A DNA stretch of 64,000 nt, from contig NC_073745.1 in NCBI RefSeq assembly GCF_029784135.1, forward strand, positions 161,399,335 to 161,463,334, given 5' to 3'. The notes beneath the pieces were generated by a model that was given only the letters and a program-made list of their open reading frames with translations, ran no database searches and had not been told where the DNA came from. This document shows, one piece after another, positions 11,487 to 21,360 of this stretch (position 1 is its first letter; each line of letters opens with the position of its first letter). The DNA comes from Toxorhynchites rutilus septentrionalis. Its lineage: Eukaryota > Arthropoda > Insecta > Diptera > Culicidae. The translations under genes and the position numbers were made by a program.

Positions 11487-12372
11487 AAAACTAGTCAAAC
11501 TTATGATGGTCGAGACTGAAAACACGAGCTTTTGGTATTGTCTTGACTTAGTGCGAATGAAACGTACGAGGGATAGATGTTACAAAAAGTTTCGTAGAAC
11601 TAATAGTGCTATCGATTGGCGTTATTATACAGTTGCTAGCAATAATTATTCGAGATCGTTGAAAAAAGCCAGAACAGATCATATCCAGAGAAAGATCGAT
11701 CAGAACAAAAATAATAGCAAACAGTTGTGGAAAATTTTAAAAAGGTTGATGAAATCTAAAAACAGTTGCCCGCGATCCATAACTTTCGAGAATTCAGTTA
11801 TAACATCAGAAAACCTAATAGCCAATAAGTTCAATTCATATTTCGTTGACAGTGTTTCACTTATTAATGAAAGTATCGATTTGGTAAGTGAACCTGACGA
11901 AATAGTACAGCCGACGGCCAGTAGATGTAAACTGGATTGTTTTCACCCAATAACTTTTGCGGACCTTAAAAGAATTTGTTTTGCACTAGAAAAGTCGGCT
12001 GGTATTGATGACGTCAATGCAAAAGTTGTTCAAGATTGCTTTCATGTTATTGGACATTCCCTGCTGGACCTGATAAATGATTCATTAAGAACTGGGCACG
12101 TGCCCAAAGTTTGGAAAGAATCTTTAGTGGTTCCAATACAAAAAATTGCTGGGACGATTAAATCCGAAGAGTTTCGTCCTATCAATATGTTGCACACTAC
12201 AGAAAAACTGCTAGAATTAGTCGTTAAAGGCCAGCTGGTGAACTATTTGAATAATAACTCATTACTAGCACCAGAGCAATCGGGATATCGGGAATCACAT
12301 TCCTGTGAAACCGCCTTGAATTTGGTGTTAGCTAAGTGGAAGGAATATATCGAGAACAAAGAAGCGGTCATT
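11487..12372 (+). pseudogene. CR1-like ORF2, linker and first RT blocks
   Basis: Opens in the region just before RT (KRTRDRCYKKFRRTNS, SKQLWKILKRLM), with no apurinic endonuclease domain upstream. RT blocks follow: KSAGIDDVNAKVVQ, VPKVWKESLVVPIQK, FRPINMLHTTEKLLE, QSGYRESHSCETALN. The frame stops at NKEAVI, where the I-like LINE entered, and continues at 14349 as AVFLDLKRAFE. The enzyme would copy LINE RNA at a nicked target site; without endonuclease this copy was dead before it was split. Confidence 0.85.
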
Positions 12373-12653
12373 TATTTTTTTTATTAATTCGTTTATTTTT
12401 GCAGGCTCAGTAACTTATGTTTAAAGGAGCCGAATTCTTAAATATAATTTTAAAACTATATATATAAACAATTTTCTTACATCTATGGTTAGTAAGGTGG
12501 AAAACCGATTACTCGCGGTGTACTCGAGTTTAGAAGGGTGACATATTTTTAGGAGAAGGATGGGGTATAAGAAAACTCTAACAATGTTGTTGAACACTCA
12601 ATTCTTAAATCTGTTTGTATATCTATAGTGTTTTTACATTTCAACTTATTCTA

Positions 12654-13490
12654 CTATTTATAGCAAGGGGACGAATTACCCGCAAAGGAAGGAAAGGACC
12701 ACGGATTGAGGCTAACCTTAGGGATAATCGAGTGAAACCAACGGCCCAATTCATCTTCATTCCACTTGCGTTGCCAGTTAGCGATGGTATTTTTGCGGAC
12801 TAAAGAATAAAATTCATTGTAGGCGATTTGACGCTGATAAATATCGCCTTCAATTGCACCTACCTTTGCTAATGAGTCAGCCCTCTCATTACCCGGAATT
12901 GAGCAATGAGAAGGGACCCAGACAAAGGTAATGACATAACAGCGTCTGGATAAAGCACTCAAAATTTTTCGTATTCTCTCAAGGAAGTACGGCGAGTGCT
13001 TTTCCGGCCTCACTGAACGGATAGCTTCGACAGAACTAAGACTATCCGTTACAATGTAATAGTGTTCAACAGGTCGTGAGGCGACGCTATCCAGCGCCCA
13101 ATGAATTGCTGCCAATTCAGCAATATACACTGAGCAAGGATTCTGAAGACTGTGTGAGGTGCTAAAAAATACGTTGAACACTCCAAATCCTGTGGACTCA
13201 TTTATAGTGGACCCATCAGTAAAGTACATATTATCACAATTGATACCCCTATATTTTTCATCGAAGATCGTTGGAGCGATCCTCGATCGTTGGTAATCTG
13301 AATATCCATGGATATCTTGCTTCATGGACAGATCAAAATGCACAGAGGAATTGATGTAGTCAGGGAAACAAACACGGTTGGGAATATACGAAGAAGGATC
13401 AACCTGCATGGAGATGAATTCATGATATGAACTCATGAATCCGGAGTGAAAATTTAGCTCGATCAGCTGCTCAAAATTTTCGATCACCAA
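12654..13490 (-). pseudogene. I-like RNase H domain, copy A
   Basis: Reading leftward, RNase H residues appear in order: MYFTDGSTINESTGFGVF (first Asp), YIAELAAIHWALD (Glu), IVTDSLSSVEAIRS (Asp), WVPSHCSIPGNERADSLAKV (His and last Asp). All catalytic positions are kept. The frame is offset by one base from the RT part at about 13480-13490, so the two halves are no longer joined. It stops before the C-terminal Cys/His segment that copy B retains. RNase H would remove RNA from the RNA/DNA hybrid. Confidence 0.88.
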
Positions 13491-14334
13491 TGGGCATGAC
13501 CTTACACCGAATGAAGAACCGAAGAGATAATAAATTGAAGCGATCTTTTAGTGGGAGTAGGCCTGCCAAAACCTCGAGACTCATGGTATGCGTTGAGGGC
13601 ATACATCCCAACGCGATACGGAGACAAAGATACTGAATTCGCTCGAGTTTAATGAGGTGTGTTTTGGCAGCTGATTGAAAACAGAAACTGCCATACTCCA
13701 TCACTGAGAGAATAGTTGTTCGATACAACATTATAAGATCTTCGGGATGGGCTCCCCACCAGGTGCCGGTAATTGTACGGAGAAAGTTTATTCTTTGTTG
13801 GCATTTTTTACTCAGATACCTAATATGGGCCCCCCAAGTACATTTGGAGTTGAACCAGACCCCAAGATACTTGAATGACATAGCATGAGTGATCGGTTTA
13901 CCCAAAAGTTGAAGCTTTGGTTTTGCTGGTCTATGCTTCCTAGAAAAAACCACCATCTCTGTTTTCTCCGTGGAGAATTCGATCCCTAGCCCAATGTCCC
14001 AGGTTGAAAAATTGTTCAAAGTATCTTGTAAGGGTCCTTGCAGGTCGGATTCGTTTGATCCTACGACAGACACCACTCCATCATCTGCAAGTTGTCTTAG
14101 GCTGCAATTTTGTGTAAGGCAATTGTCGATGTCGCTTACATAGAAGTTGTACAAAAGGGGGCTTAAACATGAGCCCTGGGGGAGTCCCATGTAGGAGACC
14201 CGACTTACTGTCGAATCCCCGTGAGAAAAATTCAAATGTTTCTCACAAAGCATGTTATATAACATATTATTCAATAGAGGCGGCAGACCCCGAGAGTGTA
14301 ATTTGTCTGACAAAACCTCTATTGAAACAGAATC
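13471..14334 (-). pseudogene. I-like reverse transcriptase, C-terminal half, copy A
   Basis: Starts abruptly at the insertion boundary (SIEVLSDKLHSRGLPPLL). The block LPQGSCLSPLLYNFYV is followed by the catalytic box QLADDGV near 14080, where Leu replaces the usual Tyr/Phe. The thumb (MSFKYLGVWF) and connection follow (CLRIALGCMPSTHTMSLEVL). It ends in a one-base frameshift at about 13485. The first RT blocks are missing through 5' truncation. Confidence 0.87.
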
Positions 14335-14348
14335 AAGAAGCGGTCATT

Positions 14349-15443
14349 GCAGTGTTTTTGGATTTGAAACGCGCGTTTGAAACTATTTCCAGGCCCTTGT
14401 TGTTACAGACTCTGCGGCGCTTTGGTTTAGAGGGTTCGGCATTCAAATGGTTTGAAAGTTATTTGAGTAATCGAATACAGAGAACTGTTTTTGCTAATTC
14501 TGTTTCTGAACCAATAGCTAGTACGTTCGGTTTTCCACAAGGAAGCGTGTTGGGGCCTATTTTATTCATAATGTACATAAATGACATGAAACGAGTCTTA
14601 CGTTTTTGCGATTTAAATTTATTTGCGGACGATACAGTTCTGTTCATAGCAGCTAGAAAATTGGAATCCGCAGCATTGTACTTAAATGGAGATTTGCATT
14701 GTCTTAGTAGTTGGTTGAATTATAAGCAGTTAAAATTAAATGTTGGAAAAACCAAGTACATGGTATTTTCTTCGAGATATTATAACACCGAGTGTTTGGT
14801 AGAGATAAATGGTGAGACACTTGATCGCGTTAGAGAGATAAAGTATCTTGGTGTTACTATAGATGACAAACTGCTTTTTAAGTCTCACATAGATAATGTC
14901 ATCAAAAAAATTGCAAAAAAATACGGTATCATGTGCCGTTTAAGAAATTAGTTGACAATTTCGAGTAAAATTCAATTATATAAATCAATAATATCGCCAC
15001 ACATAGACTTCTGTTCATCCATTCTTTTTCTTGCTACCGAAACACAAATGTTGAGGCTACAACGTTTACAAAATAAAGTAATGCGCTTAATTTTGCGTTG
15101 TAATAGATTCACTTCCTCAGCTTTCATGCTAAACACGTTTCAATGGCTATCTGTGAAGCAAAGGATTGTATATTTAACTATGGTGTTCGTTTTCAAAATT
15201 ATAAATGGATTGCTGCCTCGATATTTGTGTGATCGAATTGAAAGAGGAAGTGATATTCATAGATATAATTCCAGAAATGCAGACTTAGCACGAACGCCTA
15301 ACTTCTTAAGTAGAGTGTCACAGAACTCCCTATTTTTTAAAGGTGTAACTTATTTCAATTCGATGCCTAGGCACATTAAAAGAGCAACCACATTAGTGGA
15401 TTTTAAACGACAGTGTATTTCACATATCAAAAATGTAATATAA
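14349..15443 (+). pseudogene. CR1-like ORF2, second part of RT and C-terminus
   Basis: Continues from 12372 in frame: AVFLDLKRAFETISR, FGFPQGSVLGPILFIMYIND, then the catalytic box LFADDTVLF at about 14619-14640, and the thumb IKYLGVTIDDKLLFKSHI. A TAG at 14949-14951 breaks the frame once. The C-terminal part goes on to the stop at 15441-15443 (KLQ-free, Phe/Arg-rich tail ending HIKNVI). Apart from the missing endonuclease, this stop and two insertions, the RT is well preserved. Confidence 0.87.
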
Positions 15444-16253
15444 ATGGTTAAATTGTAATGAACGAAGTTGTTTTCAACGAATTGTGTTTGTGTATGTGTA
15501 TGAAAGAATGAACTGCCATCTTCGTCCCAATGATAATGAAGGATTTTATAATGTTTATAGAAATGTTATGTTATAATGAGAAATGTTTATAGAAATGAAA
15601 AGAGAAAAAAAAGAAAATAGAAAGTAGTCTACATAAGTTTGAGCACGCGCGCGATAATGCAGCCATGAGAAATCTGAATTGTGATAACGATTGGAACATG
15701 GTAGAGTTTGTTCTTATTGTGGAATTGGATATGTTAGTTTCGTTAAAAAAAAAAGCACAACTATGATTGGGGTTCGTTTAAGATCGAGGGAACGACTGTT
15801 GTCATGTAAAGAAGGCTCAATAGCTATTTCTGAAGGATCAAGCAGACAACCGTCAGAATGAAGGGATAGGCTACAACCTGAAATTCATCCAACGGGTCAA
15901 ATGTTCGATTAATCTGAAGAGTTAATAGTCTGACAATTTTGGCAGTCAGGTTACAGTGAACTCAGAAGATGCTATGGGATAGCTTGACGGGACAGCAAGC
16001 GTTTCTTCTTGAGATTTGACTGAACTGAAAGATTTGCTGTGACTTCTTACAAACATGTCCGAAGAAACTTTTGAATAGACGAAGCTAAGTGAAATACCGA
16101 TATCACAAAGAGGTGATTTCATATCTGCAAATTAAATCAGTTCGTTTTTATTTGTAAAACTGGTTATGTATTAATTAATTATCAACTAGATAATCGACCA
16201 ACTCAAACCTATGTAGGGGAATGAGGCGGGACCTTCATTATTATTATTATTAT
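15444..16253 (+). other. CR1-like LINE 3' UTR with (TTA)n tail
   Basis: About 800 bp without coding sequence between the ORF2 stop and the right target duplication. The last stretch reads CAAACCTATGTAGGGG, then GGCGGGACC, then TTA repeats at 16237-16253. A similar end occurs alone at 18215-18285, which shows this is the 3' terminus of the family. Microsatellite tails replace poly-A in several LINE clades. Confidence 0.8.
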
Positions 16254-16672
16254 AGCTGCTTCCCTATGGCCAAACGCTCAATTCGGACCTGTACTGCCAA
16301 CAACTGGACCGCTTGAAGGTAGCATTCATGAAGAAGAGGCCATCTTTGATAAACAGAGGCCGCATTGTCTTCCATCAGGACAACGCCAGGCCACACACTT
16401 CTTTGGTGACGCGCCAGATGCTCCGGGAGCTCGGATGGGAGGTTCTTCTGCATCCGCCGTATAGTCCGGACCTTGCACCAAGTGACTACCACCTGTTTTT
16501 GTCCATGGCGAACGAGCTAGGTAGTCAGAAGTTAGCCACAAAAGAGGCCTGTGAAAATTGGCTATCCGAGTTTTTTGCCAATAAGGAAGCGAGCTTCTAT
16601 AACAGGGGTATTATGAAGTTGGCATCTCGTTGGGAACAAGTCATCGAACAAAACGGCGCATATTTGACTTAA
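16254..16672 (+). pseudogene. Mariner transposase, C-terminal part
   Basis: Completes the frame broken at 6844. After ELLPYGQTLNSDLYCQQLD comes the second catalytic Asp (IVFHQDNARPHTSL, about 16363-16404). The third is in YSPDLAPSDYHLF (about 16462-16500), spaced as in DD34D mariners. The frame ends at 16670-16672 and 76 bp remain to the right inverted repeat. This half has no internal stop; the inactivating changes are in the N-terminal half and the insertion. Confidence 0.92.
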
Positions 16673-16750
16673 AACAGATGATTGTAACTAATTTTATGAA
16701 CAAATGAAAATTTAAAAAAAATGCCGCAGGACTATTTTGATAGCCTAATA

Positions 16751-17769
16751 TTATTAATTTGGCGTTTAAGATACTTTTGCGATTATTTACAAAACGTTAG
16801 TTTTTTATGCAAACAAAATCGTATAAAGCATTAATCTTTTATGCAAAAAAATATATAAATCAAACATTGCCCTAGAGTCAAATGTATATAATTGTTAAAA
16901 ATGAAGCATTAGCAACTTAGACGAAAAAAATGTATGAAAAAATTAAAAATCACCACGGTGGCGTTTAGGTCACTGTGTCGTCGGATGAAATATAGAAGAT
17001 TGTGTGTTATTAGCTTTTTGTCTAAACAGGAGAAGCATTCCAGAGAACAATTTAATTTTTTGTCACTATTAATATACTATACACTATTAATTTGGCGCTT
17101 AAGACACTTTTGCGATTACGTATAATACATAAGTCTTTAATGCAAATAGTAGATTTCATCATAACTAACATTTTTTCCATTATACCTATCCGAAAAAAAT
17201 GATATAAGGGTTGTTTTGATTTTTGTCCCGCACCCCATATATTCAATGCACTGTGCGTCGACCCATAAGGGCCAACGTTGGGCTTTTTGGTAGGAAAGCG
17301 CTGACTGACTGGGACTGACAGTTACAAAATAAGAAAATTAAGATATTTTCGGTTTGTTCTCGGATGTTTTACAAAAGATATTTACTTTCCAGTCGAATTT
17401 CCGACTTCTTTCTGTTTGTACAATAAGGTTTTTTGGGAGCTGACACCGACACTAATATTGTGCAAATGCTGTTGATGCGGGCTGAATGGAAAGAGTCGTA
17501 AGAAAAAATCGGGGCTCAACGTGTCATAATCATAATCATAATAAACTGAGGATAGTCAGTTGACTATAGGGAAATTCCCCTCTGTTTACGTATGGAAATT
17601 ACTTTTGGCTTCTACATGCAGTTTCTCCGCCAAAACGACTAAACTGTCAATCGGGCGCAACTATCTCATTTCATTCTTCCCCGTCGTCCGGAATTGTTGT
17701 GCGAAACGCCGCATTCATGCACTGCTGCAATTTTTTCTATCTATTTTCTGTTTTACAAATTTAAAAAAA
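16751..17769. other. Flank with a short diverged direct repeat
   Basis: The flank starts TTATTAATTTGGCGTTTAAG at about 16751, and a similar stretch with AATTTGGCGCTTAAGACAC is at about 17087. Each goes on into TTTTGCGATTA and later TTTAATGCAAA or TTTATGCAAA. The spacing is about 335 bp. I recognise no gene here. Confidence 0.5.
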
Positions 17770-18062
17770 GTGGGTCTCCGTAGCCACATTGGTTGCGCGT
17801 TTGCTTAGTAAGCGATCGATCGTGAGTTCAAAACTCAGGGCCCTCATTGACCATCATTGTGTTGTAACAGAATAACTACGTCCACGCAACAATCATTAGC
17901 GATGGAGATCGATCTACGGTTGAAATGAGATCGATTCATCCATACAACTGTTCAGCTCTGCAAGACACATCGGGCTGCTGCACTATTAATAACTCAACAA
18001 TGATCATATCAACTGTCTCCGCTGTCCGGTGGTCTAACTGGATAATGGAAGAACAGAAGGAA
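17770..18062 (+). mobile_element. SINE family B, copy 1
   Basis: Begins near TGGGTCTCCGTAGCCAC, with A-box-like TAGCCACATTGG and B-box-like GAGTTCAAAACTC about 50 bp later. The body (ACTACGTCCACGCAACAATC, CAACTGTCTCCGCT) recurs on the minus strand at 50338-50643. Two copies of the same unit about 32 kb apart, with a tRNA-like head, support a SINE. No LINE-type tail is clear. Confidence 0.7.
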
Positions 18063-18067
18063 TACTT

Positions 18068-18153
18068 TTACACCTAAATGGCTATTGTGTAAATGTATCA
18101 TATGCGATGGTATATGATACATTTACGCCGAAAAATGGCACCTGTGTAATGTG
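18068..18153. repeat. Short imperfect inverted repeat
   Basis: Perfect 14-bp arms TAAATGTATCATAT (18090-18103) and ATATGATACATTTA (18112-18125) with an 8-base loop. Outer arms start TTACAC and end GTGTAA. It lies directly after the SINE. This may be a tiny fold-back MITE. Confidence 0.6.
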
Positions 18154-18214
18154 CTAATTATAGATATGATAAACATGTGACATGTACCTGATTTCAAAGC
18201 TGAGAAAAAAAGTA

Positions 18215-18285
18215 AATATCTTCTAGATAACTATTCATGCTCAAACCTCTGTAGGAGAAGGTGGCAGGACCATCATCATCATTAA
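18215..18285 (+). mobile_element. CR1-like LINE, 3' end fragment
   Basis: TCAAACCTCTGTAGGAGAAG, then GGCAGGACC, then ATC repeats, closely matching the last 70 bp of the LINE ending at 16253 but with ATC instead of TTA units. Probably an extremely 5'-truncated insertion of the same or a sister family. Confidence 0.65.
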
Positions 18286-18543
18286 AATTCGGCTCTGTTA
18301 CAGCTAAAATGCTAATAAGCTTAGAATAAACAAACGGAATAAAAAAAAGTTAAAAAAGTGTGTCACAAGGTACAATTTTTTAAAAACGAGTGTATTTTTT
18401 TAAATCACCATAAAAATGGGGAATAATTATATATCTCAAAAACGCAAAAACTGACTTTTCTGAGATTTTGATATTTTTAAATCTAGAATCCGGCGATCTG
18501 GCGTAGTGGTAACATCCGTACCTCTCACGCTAAAGGTCACGAA

Positions 18544-19607
18544 CAGTGTTGCCACATTTGAATCTGCACCAGAGGGGTCAAAATCTTTCTCATCTGTACT
18601 TTTTTTTCCAAAAATCTGTACCATCGTAAATATTCGTTTCAGAGAAAAAAAATATTCATTAGCTTTTTGAAATTGTGATTTCCTTACTCCAATTTTATCT
18701 TTAGGCTACAGAATTAATTCTCCACGTCTTGTACATTCCCATTGTAGAATCCTGAAAACGCTCCTTTCAATTTGACTAGCATAAACGTATGCTAGTCAAA
18801 TTGGAAAAGTTTCTGGGATTTAACATTGCCGTAGACTTGAGCGTCGAATCATCAAAATCGAATATTTTCTCATTTGTTTGATCATTTCCACGAAAAAACT
18901 GCGACAAATATCCTTTGGATTGACCTGCCGTTCACTGTCCAATAATTTCTTTTGCTGCTATTCCAACCTAAAATTCTTGTCGCTTTTCAAATGATCTTCA
19001 TATTTAACCCTTTCAATACGGTAGTGTGCTCCGCCGGAGTGCTACCGCTGTACGGAGCAATGCGCCGAAAAGTTTGCACATCGCGCTGATGTGATCGATG
19101 TGCAGTATCACTCTCATGTTATTTAAAGACGACGCTCGTAGCGAAAGGGTTAATAGCATTGGACATTGAAGCAACGTAAGATTCCTCGCAGATATTAGTA
19201 AGAATGATCAAATAAAAATCCTTCAGCTCTTCATGTAGCATCTTGAATTCAGGTTTTTAAGCCTGGAACAATCGATTTCATCTGTTGATCTGTGGCAAAA
19301 CATACGTCGCAACGTCCGACACGAATCCTTTCTGAAAATCCTTGTAAGGAATTTCGTCCTTATGAAACTAATCAATCATTGAATTGTAAATGCTTTTATT
19401 ATCAGCAGCACCGAGCGATACTGCGGTGTAAAAGTCGCCATGAACCTCAATGTTGATTTGTTCAAATGCAAGAAATTCCACAAATGAAAAAAATCTGTAC
19501 CAATCTGTATTTTTTGACGAAAATCTGTACTCTGTACCGTACAGAATCTGTAAAAATAACGAAAAATCTGTACCATTCCAGATAAATATGTACGTGTGGC
19601 AACACTG
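18544..19607. mobile_element. Non-autonomous hAT element
   Basis: Ends are CAGTGTTGCCACA at 18544 and its inverse TGTGGCAACACTG finishing at 19607, typical of hAT termini. The flanking octamers GTCACGAA (18536-18543) and GTCATGAG (19608-19615) differ at two positions, as expected for an old 8-bp duplication. No transposase is present. Subterminal AATCTGTAC motifs repeat several times near both ends. It contains a TTAA-flanked MITE. Confidence 0.8.
19004..19153. mobile_element. TTAA-flanked MITE (piggyBac-like), 150 bp
   Basis: Starts TTAACCCTTTC and ends GAAAGGGTTAA. A TTAA target and CCCTTT-type termini are characteristic of piggyBac-derived MITEs. It sits inside the hAT element and is therefore the youngest layer of this nest. 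The centre is GC-rich and partly self-complementary. Confidence 0.75.
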
Positions 19608-20074
19608 GTCATGAGTTCAATTGACACTTCCGATATTCTTCCAAAATGGAAGTAAAGTGACGAACCAGCCAAAATGTTGAAAGTCACCATAATATAGAAA
19701 AAAATAATCTAGACAAAGTCAGTTTTTGCGTTTTCGAGATATATAATTTTTACTCATTTTTATGCTGATTTCAAAAAATATAAAGTAAATGATGGTGGTT
19801 TGTCCGATTTAGGGTTTTTTCACGCAACTAGTATATGCAAATATATTCTTTTCATGAAAATTACATATAATTAAGATTAGTTTGGGTTTGTTGAAAAGCC
19901 CCAACTTTCTAGTTGTTGATAATACCATGAAGCTTCCAAATTATCCAAATTATTGTGTTTTTTAACGATTTTCTTCAAAGAGAAATTATGATCATGGTTC
20001 GTCCACCTCTGATCATGGTTTGTGTGGTTTTTGAAATTACCATTTTTGAATGGAAGAAACCTATTTTTCAAGTA

Positions 20075-20167
20075 CAGTGAACCCCGATTATCCGCGGTGC
20101 GGAATTTGTCAGTGAATGGTAGACTCATGCTTGCCAGACTATTCCGCGGATAATTGGGGTTCTACTG
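20075..20167. mobile_element. Short pogo/Tigger-like MITE
   Basis: Left CAGTGAACCCCGATTATCCG and right CGGATAATTGGGGTTCTACTG form inverted ends of about 24 bp, flanked by TA (20073-20074 and 20168-20169). The 93-bp length leaves almost no interior. The same termini occur at 37441-37783. Confidence 0.8.
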
Positions 20168-20336
20168 TAGATGTTGAGATTTTTGAGCCCAAATGAGGAG
20201 CGCATTGAAACCAATAGAAGTTGGACTTTATAAACCATTGAAACATGTGAATACGTAACAATGTCCTATAAAACAACTGTAAATCATGAAAAAAGCTATT
20301 GCGCTGAACTAGAACATTAAAAAAGTGGACAAACCA

Positions 20337-20545
20337 AGATCATCGAATCATTAAAATCGAATATCTTTCTCATTTGCTTGATCAATCCCACATGTTGTAA
20401 ATTTAATATTCAAAAAATCTGTAAAAAATCTGTACTTATCTGTGCTTGAGGTCAAAAATCTGTCATCTGTACCGGACAGAATCTGTACCCGAAAATTCGA
20501 AAAAATCTGTACATTTCCAGATCAATCTGTACTTGTGGCAAAACT
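20337..20545. mobile_element. Fragment related to the hAT element
   Basis: Shares AATCGAATATCTTTCTCATT-type sequence and repeated AATCTGTAC motifs with 18544-19607, and ends in ATCTGTACTTGTGGCAAAAC, close to the hAT right end but without a clean CAGTG terminus. Likely a deleted relative. Confidence 0.5.
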
Positions 20546-20639
20546 TGCTTGCGACGCAATGTTTCGCTTCTATTCAGGTATTGAAGAGTGTGCGGATCCG
20601 CTGAATCGAGCAAAACCGTTGTATGTGATTACAGAAGCA

Positions 20640-21360
20640 TTGAGCGTGCCTTATAAAAAGATCGATCTTGTCGAATCGATTTTCCAAACGGAGTAGGGAT
20701 CGATTCACTGATTAAATCGATACCAAGAATCGATCTTTACCGAATCGATCTTTGAAAAATTAAAAGCTTTCTTCCGATTTATCTCCTCATTCTATAAGAA
20801 TCTCGTCTTTTCTTTAAACAGGGAATAACATTTTGGCATTTTGTCTTGCTTCTCAGCATGAAGGTCAAAGCCACAGGGCATTCATTTTGTGCCGTCAGGC
20901 AGTCGTTTTATTGAACGCTCAGAACTCAGCTGACAATGATGCCATAAAAGCCAATCGTGCTATATATATATATATATATATATGTCATTTATTCGAAGCC
21001 GATTCTTGATTTTGGCGCCAGTTCTGGAACACAACCCTTCACCTGTAATTGATGTCAGTCCCTCAGTAGCTGCCGTTAGTTTTGTCTCTGTTAGCATTTG
21101 TACAGAAGTAAATCGTAGAAGAAGCGATCCAAATGTTGACATTACGTTTAAAAAAAATGTTAGGTGACCTTTGGTGAGATAAAAAATTGATGTATACTGA
21201 AAAACAAATCTACAAAAAAATTCGAAAAGATCGAAAAGATCGAATGCAAAAAAATCTATTCTCTCGATTTTCTCGAGTACAAAGCATCGATCCAAAAAAT
21301 CGGAAATCGGAATGAAAAAGATCGATCTTCTAAGAATCGATCCGAGATCGTCCAATCCTA
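20640..21360. repeat. GAATCGATC-rich region, possible MITE
   Basis: Many copies of ATCGATC or GAATCGAT cluster at both sides (20650-20760 and 21220-21355) in inverse orientation. The right side ends GATCGTCCAATCCTA and the left part contains TAGGGATCGATTC. This looks like a transposon with repetitive subterminal motifs, but I could not fix matched ends. A dead hAT-type MITE is one option. Confidence 0.35.
20961..20983. repeat. (TA)n microsatellite
   Basis: An uninterrupted run of about eleven TA units inside the ATCGATC-rich region. Confidence 0.95.

Larger units (their letters stand above)
12373..14334 (-). mobile_element. I-like LINE, copy A, 5'-truncated
   Basis: A minus-strand non-LTR element in the RT gene of the CR1-like LINE. 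The 14-bp duplication AAGAAGCGGTCATT is at 12359-12372 and 14335-14348. The 3' end is A-rich on the minus strand (T-rich 12373-12383). It contains the second half of RT and an RNase H domain, but no endonuclease, ORF1 or first half of RT. Removing the insert restores the host LINE frame exactly (EAVI then AVFLD). RNase H after RT places it in the I superfamily (I, Loner, Outcast and relatives). Copy B is at 56317. Confidence 0.88.
6845..16253 (+). mobile_element. CR1-like LINE with PHD-finger ORF1, inserted in mariner
   Basis: A non-LTR retrotransposon flanked by a 6-bp target duplication AGCTGC (6839-6844 and 16254-16259). Order: 5' leader 6845-7119; ORF1 from 7120 with a PHD-like Cys/His finger and later CCHC knuckles; reverse transcriptase ORF2; 3' UTR; and a (TTA)n tail at 16237-16253 instead of poly-A. 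The endonuclease domain that should open ORF2 is missing. It carries two later insertions (R1-like 7476-10541 and I-like 12373-14334), and without them is about 4.4 kb. PHD-type ORF1 proteins are known from CR1-like elements, which supports the clade call. L2 is the main alternative. Confidence 0.8.
6047..16748 (+). mobile_element. Mariner element split by a 9.4-kb nest of insertions
   Basis: The left end starts TTAGGCTGTCAAAAAAGTCC. The right end, read on the minus strand, starts TTAGGCTATCAAAATAGTCC, and both continue into TGCGG. TA flanks both sides. The left half (6047-6844) holds the 5' UTR and the N-terminal two thirds of a DD34D transposase. The right half (16254-16748) holds the rest. 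Everything between (6845-16253) is a CR1-like LINE with its own insertions. Taking out 6845-16259 leaves one AGCTGC and gives a continuous frame (GIIYYELLPYGQT), so this was one element of about 1.3 kb before it was split. Confidence 0.92.
18492..19690 (+). mobile_element. tRNA-derived SINE, split by a hAT insertion
   Basis: The left piece (18492-18543) reads GGCGATCTGGCGTAGTGGT, a typical A-box zone, up to CTAAAGGTCAC. The right piece from 19608 continues GTCATGAGTTCAATTGACAC, with a B-box-like GAGTTCAATT. Joining them gives a tRNA-like head with normal A-to-B spacing. The tail past about 19690 is unclear. An alternative is a mutated tRNA gene, but the body lacks a cloverleaf 3' half. Confidence 0.6.
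18380..19790. mobile_element. Fold-back element enclosing a SINE, hAT and MITE
   Basis: Left arm at about 18390-18465 includes TATATATCTCAAAAACGCAA then AAACTGACTTT. Right arm at about 19715-19785 is its inverse: GTCAGTTTTTGCG, then GAGATATATAATT, then CATTTTTATG. Arms run for roughly 75 bp with a few differences. The middle holds a tRNA-like SINE cut by a hAT element. I cannot give its superfamily or exact ends. Confidence 0.6.

Noticed and set aside
18492..18560. A functional tRNA gene
   Set aside because: A- and B-box-like words exist, but they are separated by the hAT insertion and no cloverleaf 3' half follows; a SINE head explains it better.
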